Source of the DNA: Rachycentron canadum
Lineage: Eukaryota > Chordata > Actinopteri > Carangiformes > Rachycentridae
Length of the DNA stretch: 64,000 nt
Direction: 5' to 3'
Assembly (NCBI GenBank): GCA_038496675.1
Contig: CM076652.1
Coordinates: 7,340,692 to 7,404,691, forward strand
The translations under genes and the position numbers were made by a program. Positions within the stretch are counted from its first letter, which is position 1, and every line of letters starts with the position of its first letter. The notes under the pieces are model-generated. The model was not told where the DNA came from. It did no database searches and saw only the letters and a program-made list of their open reading frames with translations. Shown here one piece after another: positions 48,701 through 60,900 of the stretch.

Positions 48701-50777
48701 TAAGGGAGATGCTGTTTTGTTTAAAGGTTTACATTTCTAACCAAGCAAGTGACATAGCTGAAATGGTGGTGTTGTTGGTCAATCCCCGTCTGGGGTCCAA
48801 ACTAAAACATCTCAATGGCTAAAATGGATTGGATAGATTTTTGTTTCCATTGTTTCCATCATTATTTCTTAATTCCAACACGTGTGAGTGTTTCCCTTAT
48901 TTAACCTCTTTATCATTCTTGGCATTTTCTATTGTCTCTTTCTCGCCTCTAGTTTCTGGGGCTGCTTCACTGGGCATTGATAGCCAGCACCCCTTACATG
49001 GTGTGGCCAGCATACAACTGGGTGATGTTTGTGGCCGTCACCCTGTGGATCTTCACCACCATCCTCTTCTTCATGATCCTTTTCAGCGTCCAGCGAAAAC
49101 TCATTGCAGTCCCCTGGACTCTGACGGTAGGTTTGTGTTTTCTAGGGTGTTCAGCAAGTAGATCAAATCTGCCTCTATTTAGCAGTTTCTGGCCTTTAGG
49201 TACCAGAAAACTTAATTAGAGCAACTAAGTCTCAAGGTCTGAAAAAGATGGTCCTTGGCAGCCATTATTATTTATGAAGAGTTTAACATTTTGAAAACGC
49301 TGACCTGGAAAATAACTGGACAACCTGGACAAAAAAGTGCAAACATAAATTTAAGATGTGTAATGACCATTTGTGTTCACATAGGAGCTCATAGTAAAAA
49401 TATTAAGAGTCTGAGATTAAAAGAATATGTCCTCAAGGCCTGATGCTATTTCCATCATGTCGTCCTATGCATTTGATAGAAGATACATCCAGGTGCAGGC
49501 ACTGAGACAACTCTCTGCTGTCTCCTAGGCAATGTCATTGTCAAGGTTCATTTGAGGTTTGATCGAATTAAAGGACAAAATATTACAGTGACAAAATACA
49601 AAAAAAAAAAGAAAAAGCTAATGTGACTCCTCTTGTCCTAGGTGATGGTGTACAACGGCATCGCCACGGTGCTTTATCTAACTGCTTTCCTGGCCAACGC
49701 AGCATCTGTCCACCCTTTCTATGCCAACTATATCTACGGACATTTTGCAGCCGCTGCCGTAAGACGCCTAACACCTCTCACACTGACTCACAAAGAAAGA
49801 ACTAGCAAAAAAATGAAGAAACACTCTGTTGATACAGCGTATCTGTTGTCAACAGACAAAAATGTAGGCGTGCATCGCCATCCACTTGTCATTTCACATG
49901 TTTTACCCTCCCTCATCTCCTCTAACTGCATCACTGTTTGACTAGGTGTATTTCTGCATGTTTACTTATCAGGCTATAGCAAGTACATACGCCCAGAACA
50001 TGGGCGTATGTACTTGAGATAGGAGAGTCAGAGTATGATGGACGAGAGTAAGGCTTTCTTATCACCTAATTTTTCACATTGCTGGAAAGCATGTCATGTG
50101 CCTTTGTTACCTTTGTACCACAGTTCCCACTCGCTCCTCCCATCAGCTGCTTTAAAGACAGCAGTGTTCAATCTAAAAATAAAAAAAAAATTAGGTGTGA
50201 AGTGAATGTGTGTGTGTGTGTTCGTGAGTTCAAAAGTTAAATTCTAAAGATGGTCAGTGTCTGGAAGTATAGTCTCAATATGCAGTTTTATAGTGTCTTT
50301 CACAGGCTAACGTCTGTGCTGGTTAACAGTTACAGTAGTATTTAGCACATGATTTCACACATACACAAACGCAATCCTGGCTTGTCCCATTACACACTCC
50401 TATCACTTGCATTTTACTGTCTTTGGGGCACTCAAATCAAGTCCATAGATAATGACCCATTAATGCATTGTTAAAGCAGTTAAATCACAAGTACCTGCAA
50501 TCAAAAATTATAGACGTGAAAAAATAAAGATGCAAATTTATCTTTGATCAACTGTCAACTACAGAATATGTCTGACCTTTGCTGTGCTTAATGAAGTCAT
50601 TTCAGAAGTAAAATTGTCTCTCTTTTTCCCTTTTCACTTCCTATCCATGCCTCTGTCTGGCTGCTGTAGTTCTTTGGTGCTGTGGTGACCCTGGCATACA
50701 GTGTCAGTGCTTTCTTCGCCTATTTGGACTGGAGGGGAGATGGGGGAAACGCTGCCACCAGCACTGTGCCGACCTAA
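45745..50777 (+). CDS. pllp: Plasmolipin
   Basis: Complete, four exons in phase: 45745-45900, 48953-49126, 49642-49758, 50670-50777; 184 residues against about 182 in human. Plasmolipin is a tetraspan MARVEL-domain protein of myelin and epithelial apical/endosomal membranes that takes part in lipid-raft sorting. The start MADFPSKV mirrors mammalian MAEFPSKV. Four hydrophobic segments are visible near residues 37-65, 71-98, 108-130 and 144-172. Diagnostic stretches are PAYNWVMFVAVTLW, ATVLYLTAFLA and VSAFFAYLDWRG followed by NAAT near the C terminus. There is no signal peptide. Both termini should face the cytosol by family knowledge. The gene converges on arl2bp and is next to it, as in human 16q13. 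Confidence 0.96.
46860..47180 (-). promoter_or_regulatory. CpG-rich promoter-like patch inside pllp intron 1
   Basis: The patch is much richer in CpG than its surroundings and contains the full CRE palindrome TGACGTCA (47110-47117). On the minus strand about 190 bp further on, CAACCACCG is followed by GTAAGT at about 46919, a strong splice donor. That arrangement suggests a minus-strand promoter and first non-coding exon. No coding exon further along could be tied to it. It may be an alternative or antisense promoter, or an old inserted promoter fragment. Confidence 0.4.
49980..50016. repeat. Perfect 16-bp inverted repeat (hairpin)
   Basis: Left arm CAAGTACATACGCCCA, five-base spacer GAACA, right arm TGGGCGTATGTACTTG, in pllp intron 3. 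There are no mismatches. It is too short for a microRNA precursor. Confidence 0.97.
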
Positions 50778-51413
50778 GACTCAAACATGTGATGCTGCTC
50801 CTGGGAAAAGTTCGTTTTCTTTCCCTCAAGATGCTGTAGTTATTTTGGATAGTCTAGTCTCAACACTACACTGCTACATGGTACTACTGACTATTACTGC
50901 TGACTGGTAACCCAAACCCTGACCACAGCCTAACCCTTGTATTAACAATAAGATGAAATCTAATCCAGACAGAAGATATCCACATATTACTTTTCAGTCA
51001 AACTCAATAGACTTCCTGCCAGGTATTTCCAAAATAAGTTGAATATTAACTCTCAATTATTCACATAAATGTGGAATTTGACACTAGATATCAGCAACAC
51101 AATATCAACACTATATTTCTGCACTGAGGCCTCACATTCAGGTCTTCAGACCTAAAATAATATATTTGAACTCTATTGTAAATAGTATTAGTAGTAATAC
51201 TTATCATTAATAGTCAATTTGTTCATATTCTGAAAACATATTCTGTCACTTTCACAGACACTGTTAATATCACAGAATGTTGTAAAATATGCAACAGAAG
51301 CAACATTGAAATGTTAGTAATTTTGCAAAATTACACCACGTCTACAAGCAGACATGTATTCAAGTCCTTTTATATTTATAATATATATGTATACAAGAGT
51401 GAAACTTATACTT

Positions 51414-51419
51414 AATAAA
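51414..51419 (+). terminator. Proximal pllp polyadenylation signal
   Basis: AATAAA about 640 bp after the pllp stop codon. It would give a short 3' UTR form. Confidence 0.5.
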
Positions 51420-52274
51420 ACCTGATAACCTCTGTTTTACTGGCCTAAAGTAGTAGTATGTATATGTTTTATATATAACAAAATATTTTAATTTGAGGCC
51501 AGTGAACATGGCAGCAACTAGTTTTGTGTCACAGCCATAAAAAGGGAAGAAAACATGACATGGCCTTAGGGAATTAGTGACCTATAAATAAGTTTTTTAT
51601 GAAAAGGAAATTGATTCTGTTTCTTTCTGAATGTGCTTAAAATTGAGGATGATGCAACTTACTACCAACTTCACAAACTGAATTTTAAAACCAAAGACTT
51701 TGATTTTAAACATTTCTAGTGTAGAGATTATGTCTAGGGTTGATTTTCCATCATGGTAAAACATGAAGAAACATAATTATTGAATGTTAGGGTTATGTTT
51801 TTTGTTTACAGAGTATGGTGTTACTCTCATAAACTGACATGGCAGTGGAGAAGGGTTTGTCCTGCAGAAATTTCAATTTCCTCTACTGAATATCCAGACT
51901 ATAATCATCTGCTCAGACAGAATTAAAAAAAAAAAATAATAAATGATTTCATTGAGGAAACCAAAACTAAAAATTAAAAACACACATAAGGTTGTAGACT
52001 GTAAAATATATAGTACAAATCAAACAACTTCTGAAGGATATCAGCATTTCTGCAGCACCTTAATGACTCTTTCAGTGATTCAAATGTTGTCCCACTAGTG
52101 ACTCAATGTGGTGGTAAAGTGTGCAACATATTTTTCATATCGCACACTGCTCCACTCCTGTTGTACTCTATGTGCCTTTATGAAATATGTTGTGTTTTTG
52201 TACCAAGAATTTGAATATTAGTGAAATCCTGTGATAAGTGCTGGGACTCAAGCACAAGCCCAAGCACTCATTCT

Positions 52275-52280
52275 AATAAA
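52275..52280 (+). terminator. Distal pllp polyadenylation signal
   Basis: AATAAA about 1.5 kb after the pllp stop, only 35 bp before the opposing arl2bp signal. Confidence 0.45.
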
Positions 52281-52314
52281 ACACCTGGTGATTTCAATAT
52301 ATGGCTTTTACCTG

Positions 52315-52320
52315 TTTATT
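52315..52320 (-). terminator. arl2bp polyadenylation signal
   Basis: Minus-strand AATAAA about 760 bp after the arl2bp stop codon. Confidence 0.5.
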
Positions 52321-53078
52321 TGGAAATATCACTTTTATATCTAACAAATGTGACATCAAAAGCACCTTGTAGTGCAGTGACATAAATATATCCTTACAGT
52401 TAAAACTCTCAGGTTAAGACAAGTAGAAAACACTTTAACATTGTACTGCAAACTATACTGTAAATCTTATTTCTGATCACAGACATGTAAACACATACAA
52501 TCACTATATACATTAAAAATCATTTTCACAGGCACAAAACTCAAACCAATGAGTTTTCAAACTAACAAAATAATTTGAAACTTCATAAAACATATTTGTT
52601 CTGCTATATTCTTTCCTCATGAAAAAATCATAGCATGCAAAGAAAGTGGAATAAACATTGGCCTGGTACAAGCACCAGAATTTCGGGTGAAGCTTCGCCT
52701 CAATGAAAATGCAGGAGGGTGATGGTAACATTAGGATTAGGCCTCAATCACCTGCAAATCCCAGTTCAAGAGATGTGAATATTTCAAGAGGTCATTATGT
52801 CCAGTGTAATTGTAATTGTTCAACTACAGAGGCTTTTAAACACACATTCCATCCCGACCATCACATAAAACACAGGAATGCATATTCAACTTTGCCATTA
52901 GGGGCTATTTGTGCACAGACTGTAGCTTTAGATTTTGACAAAAAGTGCATCCTGAAGCCTGCCATCAGGGTAAAAAAGTCACAAACACCACTGACCACAA
53001 GCTAACAGCTTTCTGAAGGCCCATGGATGAAACTTTACATGAGCACATGAAAGAGGCGGCAATTCCAGTGATTGAGTG

Positions 53079-55314
53079 TCACTGCGATTCAGAGGAGCTG
53101 GTGTACTTGGAGCCTGTGGGGATCAGAGATGTAACCACCAGTCCCTGACTCAGGTCCAGACCTCGGCCCTCCTTCTCCTTGAAACACAAAATAGCATCAA
53201 CTGTCAATATGCTGATTTGATAAGATAGAAAATCCTATTTGATAAAATTTTAAAATCTGTCATTTCTCCACATAAATTCTGTCGGGATCCTCAGCAAAAT
53301 GGGGTTTAAAGATTTCCCAAGCTTCCAGACAACTCACAGATCTGTATTCCAGAAACATCTCCTTGAAGGCCATGAAGTCAGTGAACGTCAGCAGCATATC
53401 AAAGATGTCACCTGGGACCTCATCTTTGTGCTGCCTGCAGATGAAACAGACATAGTGTGAAGCTTGTCTTTTAAATGCTGGTGCGGTGCTGGTGTGCCAC
53501 CTAGTGGCCTGCTGCAAAATAATATTTCTTAAAAGCAACAGGTGCGTCAAACTAACTAATGTGTGAACTGACTGGTTCCTGTCAGTGACACCATTAATGC
53601 CACCAAATGAATTTAAGTGACTGAGGTGCTGTAAGATGAAAACATTCAGAATAAAATGGCTTCAGAAAAGAGTTGTGATGTTACATCTTACATGAGCAGC
53701 TCTATGAAAGTGTTCATGTTGAAGTCAGGGATCCTCTCCATCAGCTGCTGCTCCAGGTGTTTCTCCAACAGATCAATCTACACAACATACGTAAGTTAAT
53801 ATGAATTTGATCTTAGTTCTTTTTCCCTGGTATTACAGACATTCAGTAAAATCCTATGCTTTGATAGAGCTGCCAGTTGAAATTATACAATAAATGATAT
53901 ACAATCATATTGCTAAGGTGAACTGTGTATTAGACTTAAACAAGGTTATATAAATCAGATAACTACTCCAGTCCTTGAAGACGTGTGTTACATTAGACCA
54001 CAGAGATTTACCAAAAACGCACATATTCATTGAAAATGGGTGTGTAGCTGAGTTTGTTCTCGTCAGAGTCATCAAACTCAAGATAGTGTTTCTCCATGAA
54101 GCTCTGCTGAAGCTGTTGAAACTCCTCCTCTGAAAGAAATGTAATGGACAGAAAAATCAAAAATTCTAAAAATTAAATACTGTATTGACAGAAGACAATA
54201 ACAATTCTCTCCCAGTCAAGTTGCTGAAAAATTCTTCTTTAACAAACAGTTTGACTAAAACTCTGTACAACTGATAAAAGAGTGGTTTTATCTCTAGTCC
54301 TACCCATAATGATGTCTTCTATGCAGCCAATAACAGCATCAAAAGCGGCATCTTCAGCTGAGGAACTGGAAGGAGAAATACAAGAGCTAAAGACCATCTC
54401 CTTGAAGGGTAGAATTAATGCATTTGACTCACAACAGCAGTAAGAACTGTTATTTCTTTAACTAAGAGCCAAGGTTAGCCTGTTGGAAACCTATTAACTC
54501 AAAAACCGTAATTCTTTTAGTTGAAAGCACCACTAACTGGATGACACAGGTCCTGCTCTGTCAGCGTTGCTGTTCAGGAAACTACCAAGACTTTCTGTAT
54601 GCAGTGTATTATCAAATCACTGGACCTCAGTCTCAAAAATAAGAACTTAAGACTTGACTGCCTCTTGATTTCTCTTGAGTCTTAACTGCAGCGACTCAAT
54701 ACCAAATATTTCATCCGTTAAAGCACAAAAATAGGTTTAAAAAACGCAGCACAAAATGGAAAATAGTCAGATGATGCATCAGCGTTTAGAAATTCAAAAT
54801 TAGTGTCGTAGACTTGACCTACAATACTCTGGACTGGTGGCTTGAGCCACGTTTTGACAGTTTTTTGACTCGACTCGAGCTTCAACCCACCTGGAAATAG
54901 CAAAGTTTTCTTCGTCTATAGCCACCATTTCTACGATGTTGTCTCCACAGCTCCGGACATCTGGAGAAGAGAAGAGTCAACATGTGAACACACGTTTCAG
55001 TGGCCTTGACTAACCCAAAGACTGTTTAGAAAACAGAAGACATAGCTCACAAGTGCTAAATTTGACAGCAAGCATAGTACTGACGTTCAGTTACAACAAG
55101 CTTTGGTCGTTACTTTACGATAACGAGTTAGCTGACGGGCTAAGTGAATGTTAGCTAACATTAGCTAATCACATGTGACGTTAAATGAACACGGACTGTG
55201 CAGTTGTAGCTAAATTTCGTATTTTTCCTAAGTAAAATGATTAATTTACATTTTATCACAATTTATTGTTAGTTAAATAAACTTAATTCAATTACTTCGC
55301 TCCTCGATGTCCAT
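53079..55314 (-). CDS. arl2bp: ADP-ribosylation factor-like 2-binding protein (BART)
   Basis: Complete, seven exons in phase: 55296-55314, 54891-54960, 54304-54365, 54023-54129, 53692-53777, 53338-53434, 53079-53177; 179 residues (human 163). The protein is an all-helical effector of GTP-bound ARL2 and ARL3; it acts at mitochondria, nucleus and the ciliary base, and human loss causes retinitis pigmentosa. Signature stretches are FDAVIGCIEDIIM, EFQQLQQSFMEKHYLEF, ENKLSYTPIFNEYI and GDIFDMLLTFTDFMAFKEMF, then GLDLSQGLVVTSL near the end. The chosen start, MDIEERN, needs a weak GTAATT donor. An in-frame ATG in exon 2 (MVAIDEENFAIS) is an alternative that would shorten the protein by about 17 residues. 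The C-terminal tail after VVTSL differs from mammals. Confidence 0.95.
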
Positions 55315-57966
55315 GTTGTTCTTAAATGAATCCTTAGCGCAGATGGTAAATAGTGGACGTAATGTTGTTACCAAGGAAACGGCGGACGTGTGTGCGCCCT
55401 CCAGTCCTTTCCGGTAAGACAAAATATTTGCGCGTTGGTTCCTAGCTGAATGAGTCCCGGTACTTCAAGTAGAACAAATACTCAGCTTTTCTGGTTTCAT
55501 GTGCTAGAGCTTCAATGAAATGGGAGAAAATAATGTACTAATATCAGTGTAACTATTGGTATCTGTCTGGCTCAAGACCGACTGTTAATTAAAAGTTTAT
55601 GTAGATACAGTAACGTAACAAGTAATAGCACACAGAACATAGAGCTTTTAAGGATTTATAGTGATTATAAAAAGGATATTTGAGATGTAAATAAGCATAA
55701 CTCAGTCATCCAAAAAAAAAAAAAAAAAAATCACATGACCATACATTTATTACAAATATCACAATCCAGGAAACAACAATTCTTCAATAAATCACATCTT
55801 TGGGAACTCTGGGGCAAAATTCCTTTGTAGATGTTTTAAATACAGTTCACAACTTATTCTTTACAATCGTGAAGTTCATCTCCAACTGTAGGGACAACCG
55901 TATCATTTCTCTCACCTAAATGTCTAAGGTACTCCAGGAAATGCAAGGTAGCAAACGGGCAACAGACCAGTCATTTGTCACACTTTAATAAATGTCTTTA
56001 ATAAATTATTCCAGTATAGTCTGATGATTAACAGATTGCGTTCATGCAATTTGGTGGAGTAATAACTCTTTCGTAAACAATTTGATCAAAATAAATTTAA
56101 AATAATTCAGTGTTTTAATTTGAAGTGTTGTTGATTTTTATTTTAATAGTACAAACAATTTTTCTTGAATTGCAATCTCGTGGTAATTTTGTCACCTGTT
56201 TTCAAAGGACAAATATAATTCAGTAAACCCAGGGATGCTTCAAGTAAGGGATAGACAGAAAGACAGATTGAAAACACGAGGTTGAAGACATAGAGAGAAA
56301 TGGCAACACGAGAGCACAGAGATATGCTGTTACATAAAGCACAGAGGGAAATCACATTTCTCAGTCTGAATCAGTTATCTGGATGATACACCTTCAATAT
56401 GAAAACCTGTTTTCACAGGAACAATACTGTATACAATAAATCTCACTAAGAAAGCTGTGATTTGTGGGAAATGAAACATAAACCCCCTTTTCTCTATGAA
56501 AGCCCACACAGTTTAGGTCATGTCACTGTGCTGTGTGTAGTTTCTTTGCTTACTTATGTCATTGCCAAATCCGACACAAAATTACATCATTGTCATAGTA
56601 AACTGATACTGAGGAAAGAAAAGTCACTTCAACATTTCGTATAATCTTTAAAGCATTTACTGATCAACAAACACTGGATTACTTCTCAGTCAAGTTTCTA
56701 CATCAGCATTCTCCATCATTTACAATGCATAATTAAATCACATCTTGTGGATTGAAGATAGGCGTCTTATTAAAGACCCATGTGTTTGTAAATTAAGACT
56801 TAGTTATATACTGCTGAAATCAAGCAATCCAAAACAGACTCAAGAGGTTATTGGTGAAAATTGTGTTGTATACTTCACCATCATTTGCTCATCAAACATA
56901 ACGACTTAAATAAACTTTATGTGAATTTGAATCCCTGTGTGTTTATTTGTTGTAGCTGTGACATACATGACTGAGACTGAGGAAAGATCAACATCTGAGC
57001 AAAGACAATACAGCACAGAAAGCAGCAGGGTCAGCCATGCTGAAAATCTGTTAGTCCTAATACAGATTCAAGTATGTTGTTTCTTTACTGGTTGTAAAAC
57101 AAGAATTGTCATCAACTTTCTCTCTTGCATGACAGCTGATTTGATGTTAAGCATCTTTTGTAAATCAGAGAACTGAGCTCTGAGTTCTATCCTGCAAATT
57201 TTTAAGTTCTCTGACTTAAAGAGAGCAAACTCTGGAATCTTTTTCTGATGGTAAACCCTACCACTGGGCGACCAAGTACAGACAGTGAAGCCGATCAAAA
57301 GACAGGTTTTGGTACAACCTTGAGAAAAGAATAAAAATGCTACCTCAAGAACAACAATTCGCATATCTACCCGAAAACATGACGGTGTGATACATCTCAA
57401 ATTTATCTGTACCTTGAGTTTAATACTGTACTACAGGCTGTGTTCTTTTCAGCTACCCAGTCCTTTCAAATGTGCAGACATGTGCATAAATCTTTATGGG
57501 AATAAATAGTAGAAGCCTCTGTGCTGAAAGCGCAGTTGGATCCTCATATGTGAAAGGATGTCTGATAACTCTACGCAGGGGCTTGCAGTTAAGAAGCTGG
57601 TTCTGTCTGTAATCTGGTGATGTTTTTTTCTGATGTCTGAAAAACACACTGTTGGTAGAAAGTCTATGATTCTTGGCCCAGCTTCTGCAGTGAGTTGTCA
57701 GAATGATAAAAAAGAGGAGATATAAGTAAATGAGGGAATTCTCCTGGGGATCGAGCTGTGGTGTGATTCCCCTCCTCTCATTACCTCTCTTTCTTCTCTC
57801 CACCCCTCCATCTTCGCCTCCTCTGACCAGAACTCAAAGTTCCGGCATCATCACAGCATTGTGGCACTACCCTCACAGTCCTGCTGGGTGAGAGGGGATT
57901 AGAGGAGGAGGAAGAGGCTGTAGGGCTTGTGTGTCTCTCCTTACTGGAGGAGGGGCAGGAAGTGTG
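55315..57966. other. arl2bp promoter and rspry1 3' UTR region
   Basis: No separate gene was recognised. The first 150 bp or so, upstream of arl2bp, are relatively CpG-rich and carry a plus-strand splice-donor-like CCG|GTAAGAC at about 55413. The rest should include the long rspry1 3' UTR, which ends at an unidentified minus-strand signal. Confidence 0.5.
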
Positions 57967-60900
57967 TCAAGAGACATGTGCAATGAGTCTGACTCGGGTC
58001 TGGATGTCCTGGCGGCACAGAGGGCACGTCTCTAACTGTAAGGCACACTCCATACACATACCACTGGAAGAAGATGGAGGAAAACGTACAATAATTTGCA
58101 TGAGTCACTGTGTTATAGATTAAATTATAAATGGGCAAGAATGGCCCACTCATGACAAAGTGAAAACATATTCTTAGATTTTTTTTTTTTTATAAACTTT
58201 AATAAAAAAAAAAAAAAAAAGGGAATTTGTCAATTTAGACCCTTAATCCAGTACTTTGTAGAAGCACAGATTGCAATTTTTGATTTTTAATCATTTCAAA
58301 CATTTCTAAAAACACAAATTAGCTGTGCACGTACCCATGTCCACAGGGTCGCAGCTCTGTGTCAGCCATGACGTCACAACACAGCGTGCAGCAGTTGTCT
58401 CGGATGCTAACCTGCTTTAGTAAGGCCAGACGGCGGTGTCTGGGAAACAGACAAACACGCACAAAAACAGATTAATATATTTCCATTTACAGATATGCAT
58501 GTTTCACTCGTATGGTGTATTCATTTTCAGGTCTGTGGCAGTAGAACATTAGACTACCAGTGTGATACACCCCCACTTCATATTAGTCTGTTGATTTCAC
58601 CACATGAAATTAAATCTTTCAACTAGTCGTTTAAAAAAAAAAAAAAAAAAAGTCTAAACAGCTGCTTTAATGTTGCCAAGAGATTAAAGAGTGATGAAAA
58701 ACACTTTGTACACTGAAGCAACCCCAAATGTTCCGACTTGAACATTGTGGGCAAATAAATAATAAACTGATTGCACAGGACAACACTACCACACTGTCAG
58801 CATTGTCTTTTTTAGACATAGCCATATAAAATCAATTCAAGGAGCAGTTTCACTTCTTACCTGGGTAGAATGATCTTTTCATTGGGCTGCAGTGACGCAA
58901 AGTCATTGAAGGTGCTGAACTTGACAGAAGGTGGGTGACGGAAAGGCTTGGCCCCAAAGTTAAACTCACACTGCTGGTATGACATGAAACTGGCTGCAGC
59001 AAAGAAACCCGACCTGCAAGACACATAGTGATGGAAAAAAAATGGTGTTTAGTTGAGATAAGAAATAAGAGCAAAGGGCAAAACAAGGAAGGAAGGAAAA
59101 TGGAAAAAAAAGAGAGAAAGGAGTGAGAATGAAAATGAAAGAATAAGAGGCTCTCACCACTATAACTAGAGCCACAAAACAAAAACTGTAGAAAAAGTGA
59201 CTTGTGGACTTACGTGGCTGATGAGAAGACCTGTTTCTCTGGTGGCAGCTGATGTCCATTGAGATAGAAGATCATCTGCTTCTTGCTGAGGTCCAAAAGG
59301 AAGCCAATGGCATCTCCTAAAGAGGAAACATACATTCAGCAGAATAAAGCCTTGACGTCATTACTATTATTCCTCCCTGTGGGAGGTAAATCAGAACCTG
59401 AATGCTGGCAATGACAGGAAGCATGTGGGCACCAAAACTCGCAAGACACTTGGAGACACCAAAAACAATATATCTATTTTTAAACAAATGAATCTGACAT
59501 TTAAAGCGTGGTGTCTCCTCTCTTGTATTGTTCAAAGTGACAATTTAAAAATTTCTTCCTGGTGTGTAATTAATAAATTGAAAAAAAAGAAGTCCTGTGT
59601 GACAACAGTGTGTTAATATGTATATATAATATAATATACATACCCTCTTTCCAGCAGGGGTGAGAGTGAGGTTTACTGCGAGCGTTGTACCAGATGAGCT
59701 GCCTGCAGCCATCATAGGCACATGAGTATTCATCATCTCCTATTCCATAACCTTCCTGTAAAATACAAACACACAAAATGCCTAAGTATTTATCTGCAGA
59801 GAACCACAATGTGCAAAGGTTATACACACTGTTTAAACACAGTGAAGAGGATTACATGGTTGAGGAACTTGCTGTCCTTGGTGGCCCATCCGATTTGCAT
59901 CACGCCTGATGTAATGACTGTCACCTCATAGTACCAAACGCCTGAATCCACGCAGAAAGTACAGCGCACGCTCTCAAAGGACGAGGCATCACATCGCGCC
60001 TGATGATGCGAACAAAAGGACAAAACCGTGAGTTAACATGAGTTATTTAGATTCTATAAATATTGAGAAAACTGTTCACATTGGGCTAATCAGAATAAAG
60101 TATTACAACATCAACAGTTTACTGAATGAGGCAATCATCTTTGAAAGTCTAAGAAATTTGTCTATTCCCACACACCACACACAGACTAACCTCTAGTCCA
60201 GTGGGGGAAATCTTAAGGTACTCGCTGACATCGTTGCTGTTCAGCATGGCATTGATATTCATGAGGTTGACCTTCTCGTAGGTGAACTGACGACCCTCCT
60301 TAAGAACTGAACAGGAGAGGGGTGACACAGCAAATGTAATCATAATGTCACACAACAACAACAAATTAAACAAACTGGTCCTGTATCCTCTTCCTGTGAT
60401 CCTACATAAACACACAGTGTTGAAAATACGGGGCTACTCACACAGGTTGTCAAGGCTCCACTGGGAACAGAATCCAACCTGCCTCTTCAGGTAGTCAGGA
60501 TGCTCTGCCCATGACTCCAGGACGGCGAGTCGATTGCTGATACATGACTCAGAAACAGTCAGTTTATTCTCACCTGGGGGCGAGAAATGAGTGAGAGGAT
60601 GAATGACTAAACAAACAATCACAACAAAACTATTTTAAAAGAAAGACAAGAAAGAGCTACAGCTAAGCTGACAGAAAACCTTGGCTAATGGCATTTCCAA
60701 AGACCAACTTATTAAATCAGGAGGGCAGCACATCCTCTCAGTCTCTCTCACAGCATAGTGTTTCATAGACAAAACTAATCAGAGCTACCAGGAAGCAGAT
60801 GGAAAATTAAAGCTGAGACACTGGACAGGCCTGTTTCCATGGATACGGTAAACTGCATCTCTGCCTAATGCTGTGATAAGGTCACTTCCAATCCTATTTT

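Larger units (their letters stand above)
50778..53078. other. 3' UTRs of the convergent pllp and arl2bp genes
   Basis: This space between two stop codons holds no further gene. For pllp, AATAAA occurs at 51414-51419 and 52275-52280. For arl2bp, AATAAA on the minus strand occurs at 52315-52320. The rest is AT-rich. A 100-codon frame at 52703-53005 has no recognisable similarity. Confidence 0.6.

Noticed and set aside
49980..50016. Hairpin as a microRNA precursor
   Set aside because: A 16-bp stem with a 5-nt loop is too short for Drosha/Dicer processing.
52703..53005. 100-codon plus-strand frame
   Set aside because: It lies in the arl2bp 3' UTR on the opposite strand, lacks similarity, and has no promoter or splice context.
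60299..60306. Alternative rspry1 acceptor at TTAAG, 8 bp inside the chosen exon end
   Set aside because: It gives T|GA, a stop codon, at the junction. The acceptor at 60306 restores the conserved NLFLKEGR sequence.
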